64,000 nt of DNA from the NCBI GenBank assembly GCA_002427885.1, contig DIZI01000025.1:1-64000 (forward strand), in the 5' to 3' direction. Both the position numbers and the translations under genes were made by a program. Position 1 is the first letter of the stretch, and each line of letters starts with the position of its first letter. Shown here in pieces: positions 45,914 through 56,091 of this stretch. The DNA is from Paludibacter sp. UBA6032. Lineage in GTDB: Bacteria; Bacteroidota; Bacteroidia; Bacteroidales; Paludibacteraceae. A model generated the notes under the pieces. The model was given only the letters and a program-made list of their open reading frames with translations. It did no database searches and was not told the origin of the DNA.

Positions 45914-48900
45914 TTATTCTTCAAATTCATTTTTTTGTAATTCAACATAAAACCGGCTTCCTTTTCCTTCTTCCGATTCAGCCCAGACTTTGCCCTTGTG
46001 TTTGTCGGCAATTCGCTTCACTAAACTCAGCCCGATGCCGTCACCGGCTTCGCTAACTGTTGAGTCGACGCGGTAGAACACATTCCAGATTTTCTCTATG
46101 TTTCGTGCTGCAATGCCAATGCCATTATCAACTATACAATAAATCACTTTATTAAAATGCGTTTGTGCCGAGACATTGATTTGCAATTTCCGATTGCTAT
46201 CCCTGTATTTAAGTGCGTTGCCAATAATATTGGCGAAAAGCCGGTTGAGTTGATTTTCATCGCCATAGCAATCGGGTAAATCGTCGATACTAACCGTTGC
46301 ATCTATTTCGGTAATCTCAAAACTATCATGTTGAATGATGGTATTGAATAAATCATTCATATTCACTTTCTTTATTGCCATTACAATTCGACCGGTTCTG
46401 GATATTTGCAACAGTCCATTAATTAATGCATCCATCTTGGTAACATTCGACAAAATAAAGTTGAGTGTTTTGGGAATAGATTCACTCGTCAATATATCCA
46501 GATCATCATGCTTTATTTCTCGCTGTCCATTTGCAGCCAATGCCAGTTTTATTTCTTCGGTTTGCTTTTGCAACCGCTGGCTAAATCCCTGAATGTTGAC
46601 CAATGGCGACCTTAAATCGTGAGAGGCCGCATAAATATAGTTTTCCAGTTCTTTGTTTTTGTTCAGGATAATTTCTTTAACTTGTTCCATGGCGGTTATA
46701 TCGGTAATAATTGTCGAAAACCTATTTTTTCCCGTAGAAACAGCCGAAATCAATAAATACTTATCCAACGGTGGATAGAAGATATTGTGTTCAAACGATT
46801 CGCCGGTGATAGCTACCCGGGTGTATGTTTCCAGAAATGGGGCTTTATCCAATTGATAAACCTCATTAGCCAGTTTCGCAACGATATTTTCTTTTTTAAT
46901 TCCAATATTCAGCGAAAATGCATCGTTACAATCAATTATCCGATAATTAATTGCCTCCCCCACTTCATTGAATACCAGCTCGTGCATGGCCACCATTTCG
47001 GTCATGGAAGCAAAAAGAGTTCGGAGTTTTTCTTCACTTTCGGAAAGTGCTTTTTCTGCTTGTTTTAACTCCGTCACATCTCTTGCTACGACCACTGAAC
47101 CTATAATTTCTCCTTTGTCGTCGCGCATCGGGCTGAAACTGTAACTTCCTATCCAGGTTTCACCTGTATCTTTACGGCGAAGTTTATATTCAAAATTGTT
47201 GACAATTTCCCCTCGCAGTGCCCTTGCAACAGCCCACGTTTCGGGGGGTACCATTTCATCATTCGAATTAAAAACGTCAATAATGTTGGAGAACTGATTA
47301 AAATTTTTGGGAAGTTCATTCCGATTTCTAAAGTGTAGAAATTTAACAAAAGCATCGTTGAATTGAATATAATTACCCTCCGAATCAGTGATAAAAATAG
47401 CATCGGTCGTACTTGCCAAAGCTGTGTCTAACGTGGCTTTGCTTTTTTGGAGCGCCAACTCTGTTTCCCTTATTTCAGTAATGTCACGTGTAATATTGAG
47501 AATGTGTTTAACGCCATCCAATTCGATAATGGAGGCCGACATCATCCCATATACCGTCCCCCCCGATTTAGTAGAAAACTGAGCAACCAGATTTTCAACA
47601 AGCCCTTTTTCCTTCAAACCCTTAACTAATTTATCCCGGTCGGCAAAATCGACCCAAATATTTTTCTCTATCGAAGTTTTGCCCAAAATATCTTCTTCGG
47701 TGTATCCTGTAATACGCGTGAAACCATTATTAATTGACATGTACATGCCATCTTCCAACCTGTTTATATTGATGGAATCAGGACTGGTCATAAATGCTTT
47801 TTTAAATTTTTCTTCGCTGATTTGTAAAGCATTTTCAGCCTTTTTTCGTTCGGTAATATCCTGTAAAATGCAATGTGTTTGCTTGAAGTTTCCTTTCAAA
47901 TCTTTCCCTATTCTACCTTCGAAAGCGATAAATAAGATGGAACCATTTTTATGCAACATTTCAAATTCGCTGTGAATATGTCCTTGTGCTTTGAAAACCG
48001 GGAAACGCTGGCGAAAACCATCCTGATACATTGGTGTAAGAAAATCGCCAAACCATTTTCCAATGACTTCCTCACGCTTGTAACCGAGCATTTCTAACCA
48101 TTGTTGATTTACTTCAAGAAAATTACCATCAATATCGAGTGATTGGTAGCCAAGTGGTGCCTGATTGAATAGCAGTTGGAATCTCTCGTCACTTTCTTTT
48201 AATGCCAGTTCGGTTTGCTTGCTTTCGGTTATATCATAGAGGATACCTGTCCAAAGAATTTCACCGTTTTCAACCGGACGAGGTATGGATTCCAAATGGA
48301 CCCAACAAATTTTATCCTGAATCAGCATACGTCCTTCCCAACGAAAAGGAATAAGTTTCGCATTCGCTTCTACGTTCCTGAGTTTGAAGTCGGATTTATC
48401 TTGCGGATAAACCAAATCGTCAATTATAAATGGATTTTCTTCAAAATCCTGTCGTGTTATTCCCAGGATCTCACAAAAACGGTCACTTGCCAACTCCATG
48501 ATATAAGGAGATTTTTTTGAATTTGTCCAGGCGTCCTTTTCCCATTTATTCATTGGCAAAACCCTGATCCGGTAAATACCTGCAGGTTGGTTGTTAACTA
48601 GATCAAAGTACAATTCACGTTCCTGTTGAAGTAATTTATTAACCTGCTTGCGTTCTGAAATATCCTGAAATGCTCCCTGAATTTTAATGATATTCCCGGC
48701 TTCATCTTTTACGGATTCAGCAATGGTTTCAATCCAAATTCTTTTGCCACTCGCGGTAATAATCTCCATTTCCTCATCGTAAGGTATTCCATACAGGGCG
48801 CAATCGGTAAAAACTTTTGTGATTTTTTCGCGCCATTCGGGAGCATAAAAATTAATTACTTCTTCCACCGATGGCGAATATCCTAATGGCATTTCGTGTA

Positions 48901-49567
48901 AAATGGCTACTTCATCCGACCAATACACTTTGTTATTCGAAAGGTCGGCACTCCAGCCGCCCAATTTTGCTTTTTCGCCTGCTATGCGTAATACTGTATA
49001 ACTTTCTTTGATTTTTTCTTCCGCCTTTTTGAGGCGGGTAATATCCATTCCAATGCCGGTGAAGTATTGCGAATCATTAATTTTTAATGCCGAGAAAGTA
49101 AAATATACCGGAAGCCTGGAGCCGTTTTTTTTCTGCAAATTCGCTTCTGCGTCTCCATATCCTTTCAGAGCCATTGCATTAAGTGCTGAATCGATATTAT
49201 TCTGGCTTTCATAATCATCTTTAAACCAGTCCATCATATTCCGTTGCAAGAGCTCCTTTGATGAATATCCAGTCATATATTCATGCCGGTTATTCCATTT
49301 TACTAGTTTGCCATTTTCGTCGTACAAATAAATTAATCCCGGAACACTATTGAAGATTGACTCAATAATACTGGAGTTTTTCTTGTTCTCAGTAATTGAC
49401 TCCTTTAGCGTAACATTCATTTCTTCGAGCTCATGGGTCCGAAACTTTAGCTTTTCTTCCAATTCGCTGTTAGCTTCTTGTAATCGAATCAGTAAATCTA
49501 AAGCTTTATCATTTTCACCCTCTTTGATCAAATTGACAATAAGGTCTTGCATTTCAGTTGCATCCAT
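45914..49567 (-). CDS. Seven-PAS histidine kinase of the phytochrome-like HisKA class
   Basis: A 1217-aa soluble sensor kinase. After a short coiled coil (about 28-60) come seven PAS/PAC units (ends such as DITRLKKAEEKI, DISERKQVNKLL, DITESKQTELAL, DVTELKQAEKAL). HisKA carries H983 (YAASHDLRSPLVNIQGF) and HATPase_c has GNALKYRD, VDNGIGIA and GDGIGLSLVKRI. No membrane span or receiver. The ASHDLRSPL H-box and the VFYRVD segment are typical of phytochrome-like kinases that signal to Rcp1-type receivers, such as the one encoded at 44734. PAS ligands are unknown; there is no obvious chromophore Cys or haem His that I can assign. The coding strand contains a G7 run at 47558-47564 within SGGTVYG, a possible slippage site. 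Confidence 0.95.
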   Translation of the reverse strand: MDATEMQDLIVNLIKEGENDKALDLLIRLQEANSELEEKLKFRTHELEEMNVTLKESITENKKNSSIIESIFNSVPGLIYLYDENGKLVKWNNRHEYMTGYSSKELLQRNMMDWFKDDYESQNNIDSALNAMALKGYGDAEANLQKKNGSRLPVYFTFSALKINDSQYFTGIGMDITRLKKAEEKIKESYTVLRIAGEKAKLGGWSADLSNNKVYWSDEVAILHEMPLGYSPSVEEVINFYAPEWREKITKVFTDCALYGIPYDEEMEIITASGKRIWIETIAESVKDEAGNIIKIQGAFQDISERKQVNKLLQQERELYFDLVNNQPAGIYRIRVLPMNKWEKDAWTNSKKSPYIMELASDRFCEILGITRQDFEENPFIIDDLVYPQDKSDFKLRNVEANAKLIPFRWEGRMLIQDKICWVHLESIPRPVENGEILWTGILYDITESKQTELALKESDERFQLLFNQAPLGYQSLDIDGNFLEVNQQWLEMLGYKREEVIGKWFGDFLTPMYQDGFRQRFPVFKAQGHIHSEFEMLHKNGSILFIAFEGRIGKDLKGNFKQTHCILQDITERKKAENALQISEEKFKKAFMTSPDSININRLEDGMYMSINNGFTRITGYTEEDILGKTSIEKNIWVDFADRDKLVKGLKEKGLVENLVAQFSTKSGGTVYGMMSASIIELDGVKHILNITRDITEIRETELALQKSKATLDTALASTTDAIFITDSEGNYIQFNDAFVKFLHFRNRNELPKNFNQFSNIIDVFNSNDEMVPPETWAVARALRGEIVNNFEYKLRRKDTGETWIGSYSFSPMRDDKGEIIGSVVVARDVTELKQAEKALSESEEKLRTLFASMTEMVAMHELVFNEVGEAINYRIIDCNDAFSLNIGIKKENIVAKLANEVYQLDKAPFLETYTRVAITGESFEHNIFYPPLDKYLLISAVSTGKNRFSTIITDITAMEQVKEIILNKNKELENYIYAASHDLRSPLVNIQGFSQRLQKQTEEIKLALAANGQREIKHDDLDILTSESIPKTLNFILSNVTKMDALINGLLQISRTGRIVMAIKKVNMNDLFNTIIQHDSFEITEIDATVSIDDLPDCYGDENQLNRLFANIIGNALKYRDSNRKLQINVSAQTHFNKVIYCIVDNGIGIAARNIEKIWNVFYRVDSTVSEAGDGIGLSLVKRIADKHKGKVWAESEEGKGSRFYVELQKNEFEE

Positions 49568-50089
49568 TGTAAGAAGTGATTAGTGATTTTTCATTTTTGA
49601 TCTCCCAATTTCTTTGATATCACATTACCGACTTTGAATTCAGTAACGATTTAAAACGACAAAATAAAGCATCAATATTAACAATTTTGATTGATAAATT
49701 ATTTGTCTTTTTAAATACAGCTTTTACATTTCTATGACAAATATAGTTATAATTAAACCGAAATATAAGGCAAAAAGTCACTTATTTAGATAAAAGTTTT
49801 ATTAAACTTCCTTTTCGGATTTATTTGTAGTATAAATTTTATTTTATTGAGGTATAAACTATTACATATTCATTATTCATGTAACAATTCCATGAAATAA
49901 TAACAGGATTAATATCAGGGTCTTTTTATTTCTTTGTTTGGCCAATACTTACCAAATGATTTTTTGGAATAATTCCGTTCTCTGTTTTACTTCTAAAGCT
50001 AAATAACCTTGAAATGCAAAGAGGGAATCTCCAAAAATGGAGATTCCCTCTTGAAAGAAAAATAAAATTGTATTTGTACGGAAAATTAA
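49568..50089. other. Intergenic region with CoA-transferase terminator
   Basis: No gene seen in about 520 bp. The left part is the upstream region of the PAS-kinase gene and has a weak GTAGTAT/CTATTAC pair (49827-49865); the right end holds the terminator at 50019-50052. Confidence 0.5.
50019..50052 (-). terminator. Terminator of the CoA-transferase gene
   Basis: Perfect 14-bp arms AAGAGGGAATCTCC (50019-50032) and GGAGATTCCCTCTT (50039-50052), loop AAAAAT. Confidence 0.88.
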
Positions 50090-51589
50090 TTATTTAAAAT
50101 CGTCCCAGTTTGTTCCCAACATAGAACCTGTTTTCATAAATTGAGTATGCATCCCGAAACAAGCATGTAAATTTGTTGGCGTGTGGCAAGGACCCGACAA
50201 AGCTAAATAATCGGTTAGCATTTGTTTGTATTCAGGTGCTACACAATTTTCGATAATTTCTTCGGCACGTTGTAAAGGTGATTTCCCACGTAAATCGGCT
50301 ACACCATATTCGGTAATAAGGATATTGACCGAATGTTCGTTTTGATCAACATGTGTAACCATTGGAACGATGGCACTAATGGCTCCTTTTTTTGCAGTGG
50401 ATGGTGTTGTAAATATCGAAATATAAGCACTACGGGTAAAATCAGCGGAACCACCAATTCCGTTCATCATCTTCGATCCCATAACATGGGTACTGTTAAT
50501 ATTCCCGAAAATATCTGCCTCTAAAGCGGTATTAATAGTTATTAGTCCCAGGCGTCGTGCCAGTTCAGGACTATTCGACATTTCCTGCGGACGAAGAACT
50601 ATTTTATCACGGAAAAATTCCAGATCTTCATAAAGTTCTTTCAAAACGGGAGTTGTAATCGTTAGTGAACAACCGCTGGCAAATTTAATTTTTCCGTTTC
50701 GCAACAAATCAATGACAGAATCCTGAATTACTTCGGTATACATTTCAAAGGTAGGTATATCCGGATTTGTACCCAATGAAGCCATCACCGCGTTCGCAAT
50801 ATTTCCTACACCCGACTGAATCGGCAGAAATTCTTCCGGAATACGGCCTTCTTTAATCTCGTTCGCCAGAAAATTAGCTACATTGTTCCCGATTTTATCG
50901 GTAACATCATCGGTTGGTGTAAAACCACCCACTTCATCATCGCGGTATGTTTCAACTACACAAAGAATTTTCTCAGGGTCAACCTTAATCGCCGGAGTAC
51001 CCATCCTGTCGGATGGTTTCAGCAAAGTCATTGGCAAACGATGTGGAGGATCCAGTGGTTCAAAAATATCGTGGAAACCACGTAATTCTTTCGGATGTTT
51101 ATGATTCCATTCCACAATAATATGATCGGCCAAATGAGCAAGAGTTGGAGAAATCCCTACTCCGGTAGTCAAAATCAATTCACCATCAACTGTTAGATCA
51201 CAAACTTCGATAATGGCAAATTTCGGTTTTGGCATAAATCCGAAACGTAAGTGGGGAGCAATGGAAGATAGGTGCATATCGAAATAAGGAGCACGTTCGC
51301 AGTTCAAAGCAGTACGCAAATCCTTATTGGATTGATAAGGAGTGCGGAATAAAATGGCATTGGCACGCGCCAAAGCACCATCCAAAGAATCACCTGTAGA
51401 AGCACCCGTGTACATTCCTATTTTAAATTCCTTTCCTTCTGCATGAAATGCTTCTGCCCTTTTGGCAATTGCAGTTGGTACTTCTTTCGGACAACCGGCA
51501 GGAGTGAACCCGCTGAATCCAATGATGTCGCCATTGTTTACATAGCTTGCTGCCTCTTCGGCAGTTACAAATTTATACGTTTGTTGCAT
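50090..51589 (-). CDS. Acetyl-CoA hydrolase/succinate CoA-transferase
   Basis: A 499-aa cytosolic enzyme of the Cat1/AarC-type class I CoA-transferase family. The likely reaction is transfer of CoA between succinyl-CoA and acetate (or propionate), which fits the succinate and propionate fermentation of Bacteroidales. Visible family features: NNGDIIGFSGFTPAG near the N-terminus, GMYTGASTGDSLDG (about 78-91), a long central domain, MYTEVIQDS, where the family's catalytic Glu is probably located, GSKMMNGIGGSADFTRSAY (about 376-394) and the C-terminal ITEYGVADLRGKSP. Full length and intact. A minus-strand TAATTTTG box lies about 105 bp upstream. Simple acetyl-CoA hydrolysis is the alternative annotation; the transferase assignment is an inference from length and motif context. 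Confidence 0.9.
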   Translation of the reverse strand: MQQTYKFVTAEEAASYVNNGDIIGFSGFTPAGCPKEVPTAIAKRAEAFHAEGKEFKIGMYTGASTGDSLDGALARANAILFRTPYQSNKDLRTALNCERAPYFDMHLSSIAPHLRFGFMPKPKFAIIEVCDLTVDGELILTTGVGISPTLAHLADHIIVEWNHKHPKELRGFHDIFEPLDPPHRLPMTLLKPSDRMGTPAIKVDPEKILCVVETYRDDEVGGFTPTDDVTDKIGNNVANFLANEIKEGRIPEEFLPIQSGVGNIANAVMASLGTNPDIPTFEMYTEVIQDSVIDLLRNGKIKFASGCSLTITTPVLKELYEDLEFFRDKIVLRPQEMSNSPELARRLGLITINTALEADIFGNINSTHVMGSKMMNGIGGSADFTRSAYISIFTTPSTAKKGAISAIVPMVTHVDQNEHSVNILITEYGVADLRGKSPLQRAEEIIENCVAPEYKQMLTDYLALSGPCHTPTNLHACFGMHTQFMKTGSMLGTNWDDFK

Positions 51590-52174
51590 AACTTTTAATT
51601 TTCAATTGAGCAGTTTTTTTACCAATTGATTGTATTTGAATTTATTTATAGATTCTTTAAATGTAAGACTGTATATCTATTTTTCAATTTGAGCGCAAAA
51701 TTACCAATTTTATTTCATTAAACCTTGAAATTTCAAGCCTAATTACAGAAATATTTCATTAATCATAATTGCTCATATGTTAAAGAGAATACGGCTATTA
51801 AATATACATAAATGGTCCTGATTGAACAAGTCAAATGATTAGTAATACCCTTCCGCCACCACCAGAAATATTTCCGTTATAGCTGATATCAGTTCAGATT
51901 GACTACTTTCCAAATTATTTCGGATTTGGTATTTCGAAAAAATCAGTGCGTATTGTTCTTAAATATGAATATTACAAAAAAACACACTCAGAAAACTGTT
52001 AATCTCAAAATAATTGTGCATATTTGCATATCATACCAGCTGAATAAATATACAACAAATGGATAAAAAAAGTTGTAGGTTTTTTATGCAAACGAATTTA
52101 TATCAGGGCAGAAAAAATAAACCAAGCAGAATTAGCAGCATTAAAAATGACAATAAACAATTAATTAATAGAAT
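51590..52174. other. Divergent promoter region
   Basis: About 585 bp between the CoA-transferase (minus) and pepD (plus). A minus-strand TAATTTTG box is at 51696-51703. No ORF supported. AT-rich, no other structure noted. Confidence 0.5.
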
Positions 52175-53638
52175 ATGAATTCAAACGACATTCGCCAACT
52201 GGAGCCCAAAGCACTTTGGCAAAATTTTTACTCGCTCACACAAGTTCCTCGGCCTTCACACAAAAAAGAAGAAATTGGTGCTTTTCTCGAAAACTTTGGT
52301 AAATCGCTTGGTTTAGAAACTCTTCGCGATGAAATAGGAAATGTTCTTATTCGTAAACCGGCTACTCCGGGTATGGAAAATCGCAAAGTAGTTGTATTAC
52401 AGGCTCACATGGATATGGTTCCGCAAAAAAACAGCAATGTAACTCATGATTTTCAAAAGGATCCCATCGATGCCTATATCGATGGCGAATGGGTAACTGC
52501 CCGCGACACCACGCTGGGAGCAGATAATGGTATCGGATTGTCTGCCGCCATGGCTGTAATTCAATCGAAAGGAATTCCTCATCCTGCCATTGAAATGTTT
52601 ATCACTGTAGATGAAGAAACCGGCATGTTTGGCGCTTTCGGTTTACAACCCAACTTTTTGAAAGGGGATATTTTAATCAATATGGACTCTGAAGACGAAG
52701 GTGAACTTTATGTTGGTTGTGCCGGTGGAATTGATGGCGATATTACTTTTTTCTACAAAGAAGTGGAAGTTCCCGAAGGAGATGTTGCTTTAAAAATTTC
52801 CTTAACAGGTCTTAAAGGCGGTCATTCAGGAGTTGATATTCATTTACAACGGGGCAATGCCAACAAATTAATGTTCCGTTTCTTGAAAGACGCGGTTGCT
52901 GAATACGAAGCCCGCTTAGCCAGCATTGACGGTGGCAGTTTGCGTAACGCTATTCCGCGCGAAGCCTTTGCGGTCGTGACTGTTCCTGCTGAAGGAGTCG
53001 ACGATTTAGTGGATTTTGTAAAGGAATGTGAGGAACTCTTTATCGAAGAATATAAAGGTGTTGAAGAAAAAATTTCTTTTACAGTCGAACAGGTTGAATT
53101 GCCATCCGGACTTATCCCTGAAGAAGTGCAGGACGATTTGATCAACGGTGTAACAGCTTGTCCAAACGGTGTTATGCGCTTTATTCCCGAATTACCAACC
53201 GTGGTTGAGACTTCGAATAATCTGGCAATTATCAAATCCGATGGTAAAACCATTATCCTTCGTTCACTTATGCGCAGTTCGGTTGAATCGCGCAAAGAAG
53301 AACTGGCTTCGATGGTAGAAAGTGTGTTTTTATTGGCCGGTGCCAAGGTGGAATTAGTAGGCGGTTATCCCGGTTGGAAACCTAATCTTGATTCTCCGAT
53401 TTTGAAACTTATGACCACGGTATACGAAAACAAATATGGTAAAACACCTAAAGTGATGATTATCCATGCCGGATTGGAATGTGGAATTCTCGGAACTCAT
53501 TATCCAAAAATGGATATGATTTCGTTTGGCCCAACCATTCGTTATCCACACTCACCGGACGAAAAAGTAAATATTGCTACCGTGGTTAAATTCTGGGATT
53601 ACTTACTTGCAACGCTGGAAAATATCCCGGTTAAATAA
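52175..53638 (+). CDS. pepD: Aminoacyl-histidine dipeptidase (PepD, M20C)
   Basis: A 487-aa cytosolic zinc peptidase that cleaves dipeptides such as Xaa-His. Metal-site residues are visible: H78 and D80 in LQAHMDMVPQ, D117 in LGADNGIGL, and E147/E148 in VDEETGMFGA. The lid or dimerisation domain follows (LKGGHSGVDIHLQRGNANK near 210-230). Near the C-terminus HAGLECG and FGPTIRYPHSPDEKV complete the active site. Full length for the family, which is encoded nearly universally in Bacteroidales. It is followed by a hairpin and, after 65 bp, by a secreted PepC-like peptidase gene on the same strand; together they suggest peptide use as a nutrient. Confidence 0.97.
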   Translation: MNSNDIRQLEPKALWQNFYSLTQVPRPSHKKEEIGAFLENFGKSLGLETLRDEIGNVLIRKPATPGMENRKVVVLQAHMDMVPQKNSNVTHDFQKDPIDAYIDGEWVTARDTTLGADNGIGLSAAMAVIQSKGIPHPAIEMFITVDEETGMFGAFGLQPNFLKGDILINMDSEDEGELYVGCAGGIDGDITFFYKEVEVPEGDVALKISLTGLKGGHSGVDIHLQRGNANKLMFRFLKDAVAEYEARLASIDGGSLRNAIPREAFAVVTVPAEGVDDLVDFVKECEELFIEEYKGVEEKISFTVEQVELPSGLIPEEVQDDLINGVTACPNGVMRFIPELPTVVETSNNLAIIKSDGKTIILRSLMRSSVESRKEELASMVESVFLLAGAKVELVGGYPGWKPNLDSPILKLMTTVYENKYGKTPKVMIIHAGLECGILGTHYPKMDMISFGPTIRYPHSPDEKVNIATVVKFWDYLLATLENIPVK

Positions 53639-53645
53639 AAAGAAC

Positions 53646-53684
53646 CCCTACCTCTAAAGGGAAATTCGTTCCTCTGAGGTAGGG
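53646..53684 (+). terminator. Hairpin after pepD
   Basis: Arms CCCTACCTC (53646-53654) and GAGGTAGGG (53676-53684). The T tract after it is weak, so read-through into the next gene is possible. Confidence 0.6.
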
Positions 53685-53703
53685 TATCTATCAATTATTA
53701 TTT

Positions 53704-54894
53704 ATGAGAAAACTAATATTTTTTATTTCGCTTCTGCTATTGTCAGGAGCTACCTTCGCACAAAAAGATACAACAGCGGTTGATTCTTTCAAATTTACAA
53801 CTGTCAAAGAAAACAGGATTACACCCATAAAAAATCAGGCCAGTTCCGGTACCTGTTGGAGTTTTTCAAGTTTAGGTTTTTTTGAATCCGAGCTACTGCG
53901 TATGGGAAAACCTGCCGTGGATTTATCGGAAATGTTTGTTGTGCATCACTCCTATTCAGATAAGGCTGATAAGTATGTCCGGATGCACGGAACCAATAAT
54001 TTTGGAGGAGGCGGTTCATTCTACGATGTTCTTTATGTTCTGAAGAACTACGGAATTGTTCCCGATTCACTTATGACCGGATTAAATTACGGGGAAAAGA
54101 AACACAACCATGGGGAGCTCGATGCGCTCACCGAAGCATATGTCAAAGTAATTGTAACAAATCCAAATAAAAAACTTTCGACAGCATGGAAAACCGGTTT
54201 CGACGGGATACTGGATGCTTACCTGGGAAAATGTCCGGAGGAATTTACAGTGAGTGGGAAAAAATACACCCCGCTAACCTACGAACAATCGCTTGGGTTA
54301 AATTTGGATGACTACGTATCTTTGACATCGTTCACTCATCATCCATTCTACACTCAGTTTGCTATTGAGATTCCTGATAACTGGCGCTGGGCAGAGTCTT
54401 ACAATTTGCCTTTGGATGAATTTGCACGTGTTTTTGATTATGCTGTTGACAATGGCTATACCATTGCCTGGGGAACGGATGAAAGTGAAAAAGGTTTTAC
54501 ACGAAATGGTATTGCCGTCAATCCCGAAACGAAAGTAGAAAATATGCCGGCTGCCTGTCAGGCGAAATGGTTGGGTGTCTCGGATAAAGACAGAGACGCA
54601 AAAATATTCAAACTTTCAAAACCGCAACCGGAAGTAAAAGTAACACAGGAAATTCGTCAGGCTTCATTTGATAATTACCAGACAACTGATGATCATGGTA
54701 TGATTATTTTTGGCAAGGCAAACGATCAAAACGGGACAAAATATTATATGGTAAAAAACTCCTGGGGAACCAATTCTAAATACAAAGGAATCTGGTATGC
54801 CAGCGAGTCATTTGTATTGAACAAAACAATCAATATTTTAGTAAATAAAAATGCTATTCCTAAAGATATCCGGAAAAAATTAGGGTTGGATTAA
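53704..54894 (+). CDS. Exported C1-family (PepC/bleomycin hydrolase-like) cysteine peptidase
   Basis: A 396-aa papain-fold aminopeptidase. Signal peptide at 1-19 (LLLLSGATFA, cleaved before Q20), so it acts in the periplasm or is exported, unlike the cytosolic PepC of Gram-positives. Catalytic residues are visible: oxyanion Gln and nucleophile C51 in NQASSGTCWSFSS, His in TTDDHGMIIFG, and Asn in MVKNSWGTN. The middle region (LDAYLGKCPEEFTVSGKKYTPLTYEQS, SLTSFTHHPFY) is characteristic of bleomycin-hydrolase-type enzymes. No T9SS tail. A strong terminator follows. It probably trims peptides before uptake and hydrolysis by dipeptidases such as PepD, encoded just upstream. Confidence 0.93.
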   Translation: MRKLIFFISLLLLSGATFAQKDTTAVDSFKFTTVKENRITPIKNQASSGTCWSFSSLGFFESELLRMGKPAVDLSEMFVVHHSYSDKADKYVRMHGTNNFGGGGSFYDVLYVLKNYGIVPDSLMTGLNYGEKKHNHGELDALTEAYVKVIVTNPNKKLSTAWKTGFDGILDAYLGKCPEEFTVSGKKYTPLTYEQSLGLNLDDYVSLTSFTHHPFYTQFAIEIPDNWRWAESYNLPLDEFARVFDYAVDNGYTIAWGTDESEKGFTRNGIAVNPETKVENMPAACQAKWLGVSDKDRDAKIFKLSKPQPEVKVTQEIRQASFDNYQTTDDHGMIIFGKANDQNGTKYYMVKNSWGTNSKYKGIWYASESFVLNKTINILVNKNAIPKDIRKKLGLD

Positions 54895-54914
54895 ATTCAT
54901 TTCTGAGTAAATTC

Positions 54915-54945
54915 AAAAAGGTGTTCCCTGTCGGAACACCTTTTT
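54915..54945 (+). terminator. Terminator of the PepC-like gene
   Basis: Arms AAAAAGGTGTTCC (54915-54927) and GGAACACCTTTTT (54933-54945), loop CTGTC, followed by more T. Confidence 0.92.
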
Positions 54946-55108
54946 TTATTACTAATCAAAGCTAAGCTGGTGAGGATAAAAATGATTGACTTTTTTAGAT
55001 TCCATAAATATTTGCTATGTTTGTTTAAATTTTCAATAGAAAAAAAATCATTCAACTAAATTTTCAGCTCTTTTGTCGGGGAAAAATGGGTCTTTCATCG
55101 ATTTTAGC

Positions 55109-55140
55109 TTGTTTTGTGCTATCGATTGCCTGTATCTTTG
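55109..55140 (+). promoter_or_regulatory. Promoter of the LiaF-like gene
   Basis: TATCTTTG at 55133-55140 matches the Bacteroidota -7 box TAnnTTTG. A TTG at 55109-55111 lies 21 bp upstream. The start codon is 26 bp downstream. A second possible box, TATGTTTG, is at 55016-55023. Confidence 0.65.
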
Positions 55141-55166
55141 CCGAATAATTTTTAAAAGATAATTTT

Positions 55167-55964
55167 ATGGAAAATGAAGAAAAAAACCCGTTTCGTACGG
55201 GTTATAGTAAAGGGCTCGGATTTGGACTAATTCTTATGCTGATAGGTGTTGTATTTCTGGGATTTAATTTTGGGTTTATTCCCACAACATTACGAAGTGT
55301 TATAATTTCCTGGCCTATGCTTCTCATCGTTATTGGGATGGCACAATATTTTAAAAGACACATTTTTTCGGCAACAATTCTGGTATTAATTGGAAGTTTC
55401 TTCCTGATTCCACGTTTTATTGAGGCATACCCGACTAATTTCCCGGGAATTAATGGCGATTTCACACATGTTTATTGGCCACTATTACTTATTGCAGCCG
55501 GGATTCTGATTATTGCCGGTCGGATTTTCGGACCTAAATGGGGTTTTGAAGAATGGAATCAAAATTATCACCACCATCAACATCGTCGCAATTATCGTCA
55601 TAACGATTATTCGAAATGGAGTTCTACCGGTGAAGGTTTCTCAAAAAACAGTGTCTTTGGAAGTGGCGATCACATTGTGCTCGATCCTGAATTTAAGGGC
55701 GGTGAATTAAATGCTGTCTTTGGCGGAATCACCCTGGATTTGCGTAGAACCAATCTACCTGAAGGTGATACCCGGTTGGATGTGAATGCTGTTTTTGGTG
55801 GAATAACCATTTTTGTTCCCAGCGATTGGTATATCGAAACTCATCTGGATGCGGTATTTGGCGGTTTTCAGGATAATCGCATGCCAAAAGATCCAACCGA
55901 TAAAACACGAAAACTGGTTATTACCGGATCCTGTGTATTTGGAGGTGGAGAATTAAGAAACTAA
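55167..55964 (+). CDS. LiaI/LiaF-like membrane protein
   Basis: A 265-aa membrane protein. Three to four hydrophobic segments occupy about 13-35, 40-60, 65-85 and 97-117 (LGFGLILMLIGVVFLGF, LLLIAAGILIIAGRIFG), followed by a His/Arg-rich cytoplasmic linker (NYHHHQHRRNYRH). The C-terminal LiaF-type beta domain has three repeated VFGGITLDL, AVFGGITIFVP and AVFGGFQ strands (about 178-262). In Firmicutes LiaF represses a cell-envelope stress two-component system. In Bacteroidota such proteins are common, and the role is unproven. It is followed 127 bp later by a membrane LytTR regulator on the same strand, supporting an envelope-sensing pair. Confidence 0.88.
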   Translation: MENEEKNPFRTGYSKGLGFGLILMLIGVVFLGFNFGFIPTTLRSVIISWPMLLIVIGMAQYFKRHIFSATILVLIGSFFLIPRFIEAYPTNFPGINGDFTHVYWPLLLIAAGILIIAGRIFGPKWGFEEWNQNYHHHQHRRNYRHNDYSKWSSTGEGFSKNSVFGSGDHIVLDPEFKGGELNAVFGGITLDLRRTNLPEGDTRLDVNAVFGGITIFVPSDWYIETHLDAVFGGFQDNRMPKDPTDKTRKLVITGSCVFGGGELRN

Positions 55965-56091
55965 CATACAGAAGTAAGGAGTAAGAAGCAAGGAGTAAGA
56001 GGTCAGGAATTTGCTCACTCTATTTTTTACTTCTTATTAAAACTCAATCCCAATTAAACTCATAACTATTAACTGACAATTGTCCACTGTA

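Noticed and set aside
53819..54070. Antisense ORFs within pepD and the PepC-like gene
   Set aside because: They overlap strongly supported coding sequence and have no features of their own.
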